A DNA stretch of 13,733 nt. Source: an uncultured beta proteobacterium (GTDB lineage: Bacteria; Pseudomonadota; Gammaproteobacteria; Burkholderiales; Burkholderiaceae_B). The notes under the pieces are model-generated. The model searched no databases. It was not told the origin of the DNA and saw nothing but the letters and a program-made list of their open reading frames with translations. This document shows, piece by piece, positions 1 to 7,732 of this stretch; position 1 is the stretch's first letter; the number at the start of each line of letters is the position of its first letter. The stretch is taken from positions 1 to 13,733 of the forward strand of contig CAIYCP010000327.1 of NCBI GenBank assembly GCA_903924715.1. The letters run 5' to 3'. A program made the position numbers and the translations under genes.

Positions 1-9
1 CACGACCAT
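1..9 (-). CDS. Possible start of a further minus-strand gene (5' end only)
   Basis: An ATG on the minus strand (9-7) is preceded by an AAGGT Shine-Dalgarno-like stretch about seven bases upstream. Only three codons (M-V-V) lie inside the window, so neither the product nor the reality of the gene can be judged. It would follow the tusA-like gene in the same direction, after a gap of about 70 bases. Confidence 0.25.
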
Positions 10-44
10 AGGTAATACCTTGAAAATGTTCAGGAAAGTCTAGC

Positions 45-50
45 AGTATA
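45..50 (-). promoter_or_regulatory. Candidate -10 box (TATACT) downstream of tusA
   Basis: On the minus strand the 69-base gap between the tusA-like stop and the possible ATG at position 9 contains TATACT, one base off the sigma-70 -10 consensus. No convincing -35 hexamer lies 16 to 18 bases upstream. It could drive the next gene, but the call rests on one hexamer. Confidence 0.2.
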
Positions 51-78
51 GCATCTTTTTACTAAAAGGCGACAGCGT

Positions 79-345
79 TTAAGGCGTTGGTTTCAAACGT
101 CGTTTCAGGTAATGGGTCACCTGCTCTACGTCATCGACCTGGGCTAAAAGCTCGTTGCCTGTTTGCCGGCAAAAGGCTTGAAAATCACGGACGGCGCCAC
201 GGTCAGTGGTGATCACACGCAATACTTCACCGCTGGCAATTGTTGCCAAGGCCTTTTTGGCACGCAAGATCGGCAAGGGGCAGGCTAACCCCACGGCGTC
301 AACCGTATGCTGAAATTCAGGTGTTACGGGCGAGGAATCCGTCAT
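79..345 (-). CDS. tusA: TusA/SirA-family sulfur carrier protein
   Basis: This is an 88-residue protein of the TusA (SirA/YeeD) family. These small cytoplasmic proteins accept a persulfide sulfur on a conserved cysteine and pass it on for tRNA thiolation or other sulfur transfer. The family signature C-P-x-P is visible near the start (Cys22-Pro-Leu-Pro) after D-A-x-G-L, followed by the expected beta-alpha-beta-alpha-beta pattern and a basic C-terminal tail. The length is normal for the family. The ATG lies seven bases after the alaS stop with an AGG upstream, so it is probably co-transcribed with alaS. The exact sulfur acceptor (2-thiouridine pathway or another) cannot be told from sequence; the symbol marks the family rather than proven orthology to E. 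coli tusA. Confidence 0.85.
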   Translation of the reverse strand: MTDSSPVTPEFQHTVDAVGLACPLPILRAKKALATIASGEVLRVITTDRGAVRDFQAFCRQTGNELLAQVDDVEQVTHYLKRRLKPTP

Positions 346-352
346 GACCAGC

Positions 353-3001
353 CTAAGCTTTCGCCTCGAGCCAGCCTTTGACGCCGCTCAAGGCACCCGG
401 TAACGCAGCCAAATCGGTACCGCCACCCATGGCCATATCGGGGCGACCACCGCCTTTACCGCCGATTTGTCCGGCGACAAAACCGACCAAATCACCTGCC
501 TTAATTTTTCCGGATAGGTCGGCAGTCACGCCGCCCACTAAGCTGATTTTTCCATCGGCTGAGCGAGCCGCCAGCAAGACGACTGCCGATTTCAAGCGAT
601 CTTTCAGCTGATCAACCATCGAACGCAAATCTTTAGGGTCAACACCCTGCACCTCAGTCACCAGCAACTTAAACCCGGCAGGCATAGCAATTGCCTGATC
701 CGTCAGTGCATTACCGGCGCTAGAAGCGAGCTTGGCGCGCGCCTGTTCGAGTTCTTTTTCAACACCTTTAAGCTGCTCTTGGAGCAGTGCAATCCGCTCT
801 GGAAGCTCAGCAGGCTGCGTTTTAAGTGCGGCAGCTGCACGCTGGGCCGTTGCATTGAGATTTTGCACCCAGGCCAACGCATTGCTGCCTGTGACGGCTT
901 CAATACGGCGCACGCCCGCTGCAACGCCACCCTCAGAGACGACTTTGAACAAACCGATATCGCCCGTGCGGGCCACATGGGTACCACCACACAGCTCACG
1001 CGAAAAACCGATGTCCAGCACACGCACCGTGTCACCGTATTTTTCGCCAAACAACGCCATGGCGCCACCTTTCACCGCATCGTCGTAAGACATGACTTGC
1101 GCTTGGGCAGCATTATTTGCCAGCACCTCGGCATTGACCAAGGCTTCGACCTGCGTGATATCTGCATCAGAAATCGGCGCATCATGGGCAAAGTCAAAGC
1201 GGGTTTTATCCGCATCCACCAACGAGCCGCGCTGCTGCACATGCGCCCCCAGCACCTGGCGCAAGGCTTTGTGCATTAAGTGCGTTGCAGAGTGATTGCG
1301 CACCGTGCGCGCGCGATACTCAGGATCAACCTGCGCGCCAACGACCTGGCCAAGCTTTAAGGCACCCGAGACCAGCTTGCCATGATGGCCAAACACATTG
1401 GGTTGAATTTTTTGTGTGTCGAGTACTGCAAAACGGGTGGCGTCTTGAGCGGCCAACAACTGACCCGTATCACCCACCTGACCACCTGACTCTGCGTAAA
1501 ACGGTGTCGTATCTAGCACCACAATCGCATCTTGGCCGGCTGAGACGCTATCGACCGCCGCACCGCCCACATACAAGGCCAACACTTTTGCTTCTGTTTG
1601 CAGGTGTTCATAGCCTTCAAAGTTGGTGAGTGCGCCTTGGTAAACAAGCCCCTCTGCCATTTTGAACTTGCCCGCGGCACGGGCCTGATCGCGTTGGCGA
1701 TCCATCGCAGTATCAAAGCCCGCTTGGTCGACTTCAACGTTTCGTTCGCGACAAATATCAGCGGTGAGATCAAACGGAAAACCGTACGTATCGTAGAGCG
1801 TGAAAACTGTATTGCCATCCAGCATAGGTGCAGCTGCACTGCCAGGCTTGACTGCAGGCAACGCGGCAAGCGCAATGTCAAGAATTTTCATGCCATGCTC
1901 AAGGGTTTCACCAAAACGCTCTTCTTCTTGGCGCAACACTTGTTCAACCCGAGCGGCTGTTTTTGCCAACTCTGGATAGGCCTGCCCCATCTCTTTGACC
2001 AGGTCTTTGACGAGCAAATAAAAGAACGGCTTGGTCTGGCCTAATTTATAGCCGTGACGCAGCGCCCGACGGATGATTCGGCGCAGCACATAACCGCGCC
2101 CTTCGTTACTGGGGATGACGCCATCGACGATCAAGAAGCTGCAAGCACGGATGTGATCCGCGATGACTTTAAGCGAGTTATGCGACAGATCTTGGCAGCC
2201 GGTTTCGCGCGAAGCCGCAGCAATCAACGCCACAAACAAATCAATCTCGTAGTTAGAGTGCACGTGCTGCAAGACAGCGGCCAAGCGCTCAAGTCCCATC
2301 CCTGTATCGACGCAGGGCTTGGGTAGCGGCGTTAAGGTGCCAGCCGCATCACGCTCGAACTGCATAAACACGAGATTCCAGATCTCGATATAACGATCGC
2401 CATCTTCTTGTGGCGAGCCCGGTGGGCCACCCCAAATCTCAGCGCCATGATCGTAAAAAATTTCAGTGCAGGGGCCACACGGACCGGTATCGGCCATTTG
2501 CCAAAAATTGTCAGAGGCGTAGCGTGCACCCTTGTTGTCACCAATGCGCACAATACGTTCGGCAGGTACGCCGATTTCGTTTTGCCAGATGCCATAGGCC
2601 TCGTCGTCTTCTTGATAGACCGTTACCCAAAGCTTGTCTTTTGGCAACGCATAGACTTCAGTCAACATGGCCCAAGCAAACTTGATCGCATCACGCTTGA
2701 AATAATCGCCAAAGCTAAAGTTGCCCAGCATCTCAAAAAACGTATGGTGGCGGGCTGTATAGCCCACATTTTCTAGATCGTTGTGCTTACCACCCGCACG
2801 CACACTGCGCTGTGATGAGGTGGCCCGCTTGTAGGGACGCGAGTCTTTGCCCGTAAAGACGTCCTTAAATTGCACCATCCCAGAATTTGTAAACAGCAGG
2901 GTCGGATCGTTGCCCGGTATGAGCGACGAGGACGGCACGGCTGTGTGCCCCTGAGACTGAAAATACTGCAAAAATTTTTGACGGATTTCGGACGTTTTCA
3001 T
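353..3001 (-). CDS. alaS: Alanyl-tRNA synthetase
   Basis: This cytoplasmic class II synthetase, 882 residues and of normal length, charges tRNA-Ala with alanine. The conserved start M-K-T-S-E-I-R fixes ATG 3001; an in-frame GTG at 3034 would add 11 unconserved residues. The N-terminal aminoacylation domain covers about residues 1 to 450, including the R-x-x-x-H-H-T-F-F-E-M-L-G-N-x-S-F-G-D-Y-F block. The editing domain carries the zinc-binding H-x-x-x-H (His570, His574) and C-x-x-x-H (Cys671, His675) pairs used to clear mischarged Ser and Gly. A coiled coil (about 730 to 765) leads to the C-Ala domain, with the glycine-rich G-G-K-G-G-G-R-P-D stretch near residue 847. All key residues are present, so the enzyme looks functional. 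No clear Shine-Dalgarno precedes the start. The gene lies about 100 bases downstream of pilV and is followed at once by the tusA-like gene. Confidence 0.98.
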   Translation of the reverse strand: MKTSEIRQKFLQYFQSQGHTAVPSSSLIPGNDPTLLFTNSGMVQFKDVFTGKDSRPYKRATSSQRSVRAGGKHNDLENVGYTARHHTFFEMLGNFSFGDYFKRDAIKFAWAMLTEVYALPKDKLWVTVYQEDDEAYGIWQNEIGVPAERIVRIGDNKGARYASDNFWQMADTGPCGPCTEIFYDHGAEIWGGPPGSPQEDGDRYIEIWNLVFMQFERDAAGTLTPLPKPCVDTGMGLERLAAVLQHVHSNYEIDLFVALIAAASRETGCQDLSHNSLKVIADHIRACSFLIVDGVIPSNEGRGYVLRRIIRRALRHGYKLGQTKPFFYLLVKDLVKEMGQAYPELAKTAARVEQVLRQEEERFGETLEHGMKILDIALAALPAVKPGSAAAPMLDGNTVFTLYDTYGFPFDLTADICRERNVEVDQAGFDTAMDRQRDQARAAGKFKMAEGLVYQGALTNFEGYEHLQTEAKVLALYVGGAAVDSVSAGQDAIVVLDTTPFYAESGGQVGDTGQLLAAQDATRFAVLDTQKIQPNVFGHHGKLVSGALKLGQVVGAQVDPEYRARTVRNHSATHLMHKALRQVLGAHVQQRGSLVDADKTRFDFAHDAPISDADITQVEALVNAEVLANNAAQAQVMSYDDAVKGGAMALFGEKYGDTVRVLDIGFSRELCGGTHVARTGDIGLFKVVSEGGVAAGVRRIEAVTGSNALAWVQNLNATAQRAAAALKTQPAELPERIALLQEQLKGVEKELEQARAKLASSAGNALTDQAIAMPAGFKLLVTEVQGVDPKDLRSMVDQLKDRLKSAVVLLAARSADGKISLVGGVTADLSGKIKAGDLVGFVAGQIGGKGGGRPDMAMGGGTDLAALPGALSGVKGWLEAKA

Positions 3002-3032
3002 CGCGCAGCACAGAAATAGTAGACAGACCGTC

Positions 3033-3049
3033 ACACCGCAAACCGGTGT
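3033..3049 (-). promoter_or_regulatory. Leader hairpin upstream of alaS
   Basis: A perfect inverted repeat (ACACCG, 5-base loop, CGGTGT) lies in the alaS 5' leader, between the -10-like TATACT and the start codon. No T-run follows on the minus strand, so it is not a terminator. It could be an operator or an RNA hairpin. E. coli AlaRS is known to repress its own gene by binding a palindrome at the promoter, so autoregulation is a possible but untested role here. Confidence 0.35.
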
Positions 3050-3070
3050 AACCCAAGAATTAAGACGCCT

Positions 3071-3076
3071 AGTATA
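3071..3076 (-). promoter_or_regulatory. Candidate alaS promoter -10 box
   Basis: TATACT on the minus strand, one base off consensus, sits about 70 bases upstream of the alaS ATG in the short pilV-alaS gap. The best -35 at 17-base spacing is poor (CGGGCA). An own promoter is expected for an essential gene downstream of an accessory operon, which gives modest contextual support. Confidence 0.4.
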
Positions 3077-3104
3077 AAGGCTCTGCTCGAACCTGCCCGG
3101 CGGG

Positions 3105-4208
3105 CTAACGCAGGCAGATAAAACTGCGGTATGCGGCCGGCTCGCTCTGCTGAAAGCGCCAGATGGCCAAGAGCCTTGGCGAAAACCCCGCTGGGCAACT
3201 GCACTCGCCGGTTCTTGGGTTCGTCATATCGATCCCATCAGAAGCAAACTGGAAAAATTCGGCGATGTGCTGATTGCGGTGACATGAACGCCAACTGTGC
3301 GTCATAAAAATCCCCCCGAAATCTGACCCTGAAAGCTGCCAGCGTCCCTGATGGCACACCAAAAGACCGCCCTCGGCCGCGCGCCCAATTAAGCCCTCTG
3401 CTTCGCAGCCAGCGCCGGCTGCCGCGAAGGCACCCACCTGCAAGTACTCGGCGGCAGACACCCGGGTACCCGCCCGAACCGCGCCCGTTGCGGTAACTCC
3501 GGCTTGCGTCGAAATACCTTGGTCCACAGCAAGACCGCCTTTGAGCCGTGTATCACGCAGGTCATTTTGTCGAACAAAGTGCGCATACTGCGTTGAGTCA
3601 TAAAAACTTAAAGCGGCAATCGTACCGACTGGAAAAGACGAATGCTCAGGGCTTGGGGGGTTCTGCCGCTCAAACAAAGGGCCCTTGATTCGCTGAGGTG
3701 CCAAAGGATGCACCGACGCCCCCTGCCCCTCAAGCGCCATCATGAGCTTGCCCAATCGGCTCGTATCGGCCGCCTGTTGCAGCTGGCCGTTTAGGGGTTT
3801 AGCCCAGACTAAGGCTTCAATTTTGCAGCCTCGCGTCAAACACGGACCGCTGGGAGCAAACACCTGAATCGCAGCTTCGTACCCCAACGCAGAACGACTC
3901 GGAAAGCCTTTTGGCAGATGCCCTGCAGCACTTAACTCAGAGAGCGTCGGGCGCCAGATATCGCGATAACCAGAACCCTTGGGATCCGCTTCAACAATCC
4001 CAACTAAAACATCTGCCTGACGAACAAGCATTTGGTCGACGGCTTTCTTAAGGGTCAACAACCAGACCCCGGTTGACTGCGCAGCGGCGTCTTCAGCCTG
4101 TTGCATCCAGGCAGACGCCCCCCAAAGTGCCACCAACGCAGTTAACGCCATCACGACAATCAGTTCGAGCAGTGCAAAACCGCCCTCTTTAGTGTGACGC
4201 TTCTTCAT
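3105..4208 (-). CDS. pilV: PilV-like minor pilin / thin-pilus tip adhesin (shufflon-type)
   Basis: This 367-residue prepilin-like protein matches the PilV tip adhesin of IncI1 (R64-type) thin pili. The leader is short (10 residues, basic, ending Gly-Gly), then the mature end F-A-L-L-E has the +5 Glu and a hydrophobic pilin helix (about residues 11 to 35). The long middle leads to the typical PilV shaft end: E-Y-L-Q near 254, Cys268, G-L-I-G-R (272-276), and C-H-Q-G-R-W (285-290). R64 switches adhesin tips by recombination at that last motif. The remaining 77 residues form the receptor-binding tip, with N-P-R-T-G-E-C-S-C-P-A-G-F (330-342) as in several shufflon tips. The start at 4208 shares one base with the pilS stop (TAATG); an in-frame ATG at 4253 lies inside pilS and would spoil the leader. 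No invertible segments or recombinase follow; alaS comes next. Receptor specificity is unknown. Confidence 0.87.
   Translation of the reverse strand: MKKRHTKEGGFALLELIVVMALTALVALWGASAWMQQAEDAAAQSTGVWLLTLKKAVDQMLVRQADVLVGIVEADPKGSGYRDIWRPTLSELSAAGHLPKGFPSRSALGYEAAIQVFAPSGPCLTRGCKIEALVWAKPLNGQLQQAADTSRLGKLMMALEGQGASVHPLAPQRIKGPLFERQNPPSPEHSSFPVGTIAALSFYDSTQYAHFVRQNDLRDTRLKGGLAVDQGISTQAGVTATGAVRAGTRVSAAEYLQVGAFAAAGAGCEAEGLIGRAAEGGLLVCHQGRWQLSGSDFGGIFMTHSWRSCHRNQHIAEFFQFASDGIDMTNPRTGECSCPAGFSPRLLAIWRFQQSEPAAYRSFICLR
3339..3357 (-). other. sfx-like 19-base site at the PilV constant/variable junction
   Basis: Minus-strand GTGCCATCAGGGACGCTGG codes the Cys-His-Gln-Gly-Arg-Trp motif of PilV (residues 285-290). 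As I recall it, the R64 shufflon crossover repeat is GTGCCAATCCGGTNNNTGG, coding Cys-Gln-Ser-Gly-x-Trp at the same protein position. Eleven of its 16 fixed bases match, including the whole 5' GTGCCA and the terminal TGG. No second copy was seen in inverted orientation. It is better read as the homologous, non-recombining position than as an active site. Confidence 0.45.
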
Positions 4209-4885
4209 TAGCGAATCGTAAAAACAAACGTGTTGCGATCGCCACTCACGCATTGGGCATCGGCCAGCATCGGGTTGTAGGGCATCGAGGGCTCGGTCAA
4301 CGCATTTTTAACCATGATCGGACCAGACGCGCCAGCAACCGTGACCACTTCAGCCAACCGCTGCAAAATAGACGCCAGCGCTGGGCAGGCAGCCTGATTC
4401 ACATCATTCAAGGTCAAAGAAAACGCCGAGCCATTCAAGGCACCGGCAAGAGCCTGGGGCGCCACAGAGATCACCCCTCGCCCTGAAGCCCCTGTACCGC
4501 CCAGCCCATGCGCAACGCTTGCACCTGAACCAAACCCCGTGACCGACACCACGCTTGAAGAACGTAACGCATTGGCCAGAATACCGCTGTCGAGCCCCGC
4601 ATAGGGGCTTGCTCCAAACCCGTTGGTATTTGCTTTCATGCGCGCGACAAAGCGCTGCACTTCTTCGGCCACGCGCGGCACTTTATTTTCTATGACATAG
4701 CCTTGAATCGCCGGAATCCCAATAATGGCAATCAGCATCATGAGTGTGGTCACAATCGAAATCTCGATTAACGAAAAACCAGTCTGAGCATCCAGGCCGC
4801 GAGCACCCCTCGTCAGCGGCTTCAGAGGTGGTCGAATCCTCTTCAAAATAACGGGTTCCGTAAACGTTCGGAAAGGATTTGTCAT
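4208..4885 (-). CDS. pilS: PilS-like type IVb major prepilin
   Basis: This is the predicted major subunit of the thin pilus, 225 residues as precursor and 189 after cleavage. The leader is long and basic (36 residues), ending Gln-Thr-Gly just before F-S-L-I-E. The sequence therefore keeps Gly at -1 and Glu at +5, followed by a hydrophobic helix (about residues 37 to 60) rich in Leu, Ile and Met. Two cysteines, one in the A-C-P-A region and one near the C-terminus (A-Q-C-V-S-G), fit the C-terminal disulfide loop of pilins. The C-terminus F-V-F-T-I-R resembles PilS proteins. The start at 4885 has a TTGGAG Shine-Dalgarno eight bases upstream; an in-frame ATG at 4918 would add 11 hydrophobic residues with no such site. 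A peptidase for cleavage (PilU or PilD) is not encoded here. It lies between pilR and pilV, with pilT and pilU missing from the usual order. Confidence 0.9.
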   Translation of the reverse strand: MTNPFRTFTEPVILKRIRPPLKPLTRGARGLDAQTGFSLIEISIVTTLMMLIAIIGIPAIQGYVIENKVPRVAEEVQRFVARMKANTNGFGASPYAGLDSGILANALRSSSVVSVTGFGSGASVAHGLGGTGASGRGVISVAPQALAGALNGSAFSLTLNDVNQAACPALASILQRLAEVVTVAGASGPIMVKNALTEPSMPYNPMLADAQCVSGDRNTFVFTIR

Positions 4886-4929
4886 CACAGCGGCTCCAAA
4901 ACAAATTAATGAAATCATCGCAACACGTC

Positions 4930-6069
4930 TTAGTGCGCGTAGAACAAACTCAACGACTGGCGTAATTCATCGAACACGCGAAAGTGCCAAAACGCAACCG
5001 CTAACACCACACCGACCGACACCAGTAAAAGCGACCAGCGCAACACCAGCGCCTGTCTTTGCAGGCGCTGAACCGTGAACGCCGCCAAACGCGTTTTAGT
5101 ACGTTGCAGGCCTTCATCCAGCCCCATCGTCTGCACCATGTCAGTGAAGTACCACCACGTTTCGTGATCAATCAAGCCCGTATTCAGCGCCTCAACAGCC
5201 AAGGCGCCTGCGTCGATACGCAACAACATCTCCCCGACGTGCTGTTCTAGCCAAGGTGCAGCACCTTGCTGTTGAATCAAAAGCGCTTCGCGCAAGCGCG
5301 CACTGGTATTGCCCCGCGGCTTGAGCAACACCGCCAAGAGTGACAAAAACCGAACCGCTTGGACGACCCGGTACAAACGCCAAATGCCCCAGTGGTCTGC
5401 AAAGCGACGCCCGGCCCCGCACCAGTGCGTCAAGGACCAAACCGTCAGCACCACGCAACTCACGCTCAACCCCAACAAGGCGGGCCACAAGAGTTTTAAC
5501 CAATCCGCTGTTAAAAATAATCCCCGTGTCAGACGCCCGTAACGATCGGGTGGAATCGCAGCGAAAACACCCGCAAGATGATCCGCGGTGAACAAGGGAA
5601 TCGCGAAGATTGACGCGATTGCAACGGCGATGCCCACCAACCCCACCCAAACTGTTTGGACGAACGCCTGGCGAGCGCAATCCGTGACGCGCACGACTGC
5701 TGCGAGCTGACGAAACGTTTGAGTCAGTGCCCCTGCACCCGCGTATTGAGCGGCTTGCACCGCGACTAGATCTTCAGTCGGCAAGGCCCCGAACCAGGTT
5801 GCAAAGAGATCTCCTCCACTTTTCGGAAACGTTTCGAACCAATGCTGCGAAAGCACGCCGCGTGCACCTTGCCGCGCATAACGCCGAGCATCATCCTGAA
5901 AGACGCTTAAGAGTGTTTTTGCCCCTGCGGTTACGGCGATCATCTCGGCCAGATAATCGTAATAATCGGCCCGCTGTGAGCGAAACTGCCTGGCCGCAAT
6001 CTGCACGCGCCAGCCGAGTAGCAACCGGGACTGAAAGCGCTGTTGAATACCTTGCCTGACTTTATGCAC
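4930..6069 (-). CDS. pilR: PilR-like inner-membrane platform protein (GspF/TadC superfamily)
   Basis: This 379-residue polytopic inner-membrane protein should form the assembly platform that couples the PilQ ATPase to pilin extrusion. It has the two-repeat T2SS-F layout. Cytoplasmic helices (about 30 to 130) precede a membrane segment (136-160) and a second one (about 190-212). A second cytoplasmic repeat (about 225 to 335, with R-L-R-E-A-L) follows, and a last membrane helix at 341-361 precedes a short tail. The length fits R64 PilR-type proteins. The start is GTG 6069, overlapping the end of pilQ by eight bases, which suggests translational coupling. The position between the ATPase and the pilin gene matches the thin-pilus operon. 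Alternative names would be a GspF, PilC or TadC relative; the context favours PilR. Confidence 0.9.
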   Translation of the reverse strand: MHKVRQGIQQRFQSRLLLGWRVQIAARQFRSQRADYYDYLAEMIAVTAGAKTLLSVFQDDARRYARQGARGVLSQHWFETFPKSGGDLFATWFGALPTEDLVAVQAAQYAGAGALTQTFRQLAAVVRVTDCARQAFVQTVWVGLVGIAVAIASIFAIPLFTADHLAGVFAAIPPDRYGRLTRGLFLTADWLKLLWPALLGLSVSCVVLTVWSLTHWCGAGRRFADHWGIWRLYRVVQAVRFLSLLAVLLKPRGNTSARLREALLIQQQGAAPWLEQHVGEMLLRIDAGALAVEALNTGLIDHETWWYFTDMVQTMGLDEGLQRTKTRLAAFTVQRLQRQALVLRWSLLLVSVGVVLAVAFWHFRVFDELRQSLSLFYAH

Positions 6070-7732
6070 GCGCGTCTCGGGTAACGGGTAATTGGGTCAG
6101 GCCACCGAACCGCGCCTGTACCTCGCACGGATCGAGCAAGCCCTGCCCCATTTTGTAAATCGCGATCTGTTGCGCAGATTGGCGCTGCAGATCATGTTGC
6201 TGCTGTGCCTGCTGACTTCGTGTATTGAACCAGCGATAAAGCCCTATGCCATCACCGTTCTTAACGCCTTGAAGAAATTCTGCTTCTCTTAAGGGGTCAA
6301 TCATCTCAGCGATGACGGTGCGCCCTATTGTTCCTCTCAATGCTTCAATCACATGCATGCAGGCTGAGCAAGCCTGCGGATTACGAAACCGCAACGCGTG
6401 ACGCGAAACTCCAAAGCGCTGTTCGACCTCACTGAGCCAGGCATCGAACCGGGCCGGCAGACACACTTGCTCAACCGTCAAGGCGCACGCAGGACATAGC
6501 TTGGTCATTAAGGTTTGAAATACCAGCAGCTTTAAAATCCCGGGTGTCGCCAGCAAATCCCGCGCGACACCAATAAAACTAGACGTTAAGCGATCTGGGA
6601 TCAATAAGGCCGAGCCCGCATGCACTGTTGTATATAAATTGACGCCGCACGCCGCTAAATCCATAAACGCACGACCTGTGGTTTCATCACGAATTTCGCC
6701 GATTAGCAGGTCATTCATGGCAGAGCGTTTGATGGCCTTAAGCTTGCTATCAAAAGAATGAACGTCGTGCTCAGAAAAACAGCGGCTCACCGTATTTTGT
6801 AAGGCATTGGGAATCAGGTATTCGGCAGGATCCTCAAGGGTGATGACTTTACGATCCGCAACAATCGAACGCATTAAGGTCGCAATGGTGGTGGATTTTC
6901 CTGAGCCCACCGTGCCCGCTAGAATCACCGCGCCACCAGCCGCTTGCTGCACGTGTTCAAAGAGCTGAATCTGAGGCGCTAAGTAGCCCAAGCTATGAAG
7001 ATCAGGCGTCAGCTGATCTAAGGCGTCCATCGCGAGCACCCGTAAACATACTGAAGGGCCAACATCAGTGGCCAGCGAGGCCCAGCGAAGTAAAAACTTT
7101 TGACCATTTACCCAACGGTTGAGCCGCCCCTGTTGCTCAATCATGGGATCAAACACCGCCCCGTTGCCACCCTCGATGTCCATCCAGGCCACGGCAAGCA
7201 TATCGAGCATCGTCGCCGTGGGCAGACTCGCGAACTCTGAGGGCGAGACATAACGACCCGCAATCGTAAACAATACAGGTGACGAATATTGGTTTCGGTT
7301 CACATTAAAGTGAATATCGCTTGCCTGGTGTGCGATGCCCCAGCGCAATAAATCATCAAAGGCGGTCGCGAGCGCGCCCTGTTGTAGCTGCCGCGCGCTC
7401 GACACAACCGAAGACACCGGCAAGCGTTCAACTGACGAGCGATCGATTGCCAGTAACAAGGCCGCGGGCAACACAAAGAGATGCGACCGATTCAAGCGAA
7501 ACCCTCGTGCGACCAAGAGGCTCAGGAGCGCGCGCGTCTGATCGTCGTGGCAATAATCAATCAAGGTGAACACGCCCACGCTGCCATCAGAAAAACTGAC
7601 CGGACACACGCGCCCGCGCAAACTCAGCACATCAAGCTCTTGAGCCAGCGAACGCACGAAGGCGGGCTTTAATTGCATTAATTGCTCGTGCGTTTTGATT
7701 TCAGTCTGTTGAAGTTGGTGATCAACAAGCAC
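6062..7732 (-). CDS. pilQ: PilQ-like assembly ATPase (GspE/PulE/VirB11 family)
   Basis: This is a cytoplasmic secretion ATPase of 556 residues that should power pilus assembly. Visible motifs: A-S-D-I-H-F (137-142), Walker A G-T-V-G-S-G-K-S-T (273-281), Asp box T-L-E-D-P-A-E-Y (298-305), Walker B region L-L-I-G-E-I-R-D (342-349), and His box T-T-V-H-A-G-S-A (368-375). A tetracysteine zinc site is formed by C-P-A-C (413-416) and C-S-A-C (455-458), as in GspE-type ATPases. All catalytic residues are intact. The start is GTG 7732, directly abutting the pilP TGA, with an AGGGGG ribosome site six bases upstream. The name PilQ follows the R64 operon, where it is the ATPase, not the secretin called PilQ in type IVa systems. 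No separate retraction ATPase gene is seen. The C-terminal tail after about 500 is rich in Gln. Confidence 0.95.
   Translation of the reverse strand: MLVDHQLQQTEIKTHEQLMQLKPAFVRSLAQELDVLSLRGRVCPVSFSDGSVGVFTLIDYCHDDQTRALLSLLVARGFRLNRSHLFVLPAALLLAIDRSSVERLPVSSVVSSARQLQQGALATAFDDLLRWGIAHQASDIHFNVNRNQYSSPVLFTIAGRYVSPSEFASLPTATMLDMLAVAWMDIEGGNGAVFDPMIEQQGRLNRWVNGQKFLLRWASLATDVGPSVCLRVLAMDALDQLTPDLHSLGYLAPQIQLFEHVQQAAGGAVILAGTVGSGKSTTIATLMRSIVADRKVITLEDPAEYLIPNALQNTVSRCFSEHDVHSFDSKLKAIKRSAMNDLLIGEIRDETTGRAFMDLAACGVNLYTTVHAGSALLIPDRLTSSFIGVARDLLATPGILKLLVFQTLMTKLCPACALTVEQVCLPARFDAWLSEVEQRFGVSRHALRFRNPQACSACMHVIEALRGTIGRTVIAEMIDPLREAEFLQGVKNGDGIGLYRWFNTRSQQAQQQHDLQRQSAQQIAIYKMGQGLLDPCEVQARFGGLTQLPVTRDARA

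Noticed and set aside
779..1279. Long open frames on the plus strand inside alaS
   Set aside because: They lie entirely opposite a full, intact alaS, show no family motifs and are expected shadows of a GC-biased gene.
3085..3120. Hairpin-like CCTGC/GCAGG repeat at the end of pilV as a terminator
   Set aside because: The stem is imperfect, overlaps the stop codon and is followed by no T-run, so read-through into alaS cannot be excluded.
3002..3360. Active shufflon downstream of pilV
   Set aside because: Only one sfx-like site was seen, no inverted partner, no rci gene, and the space before alaS is about 100 bases.
3105..4253. Longer pilV starting at 4253
   Set aside because: The extra 15 residues overlap pilS and push the prepilin leader inward; ATG 4208 gives a proper leader and a coupled TAATG junction.
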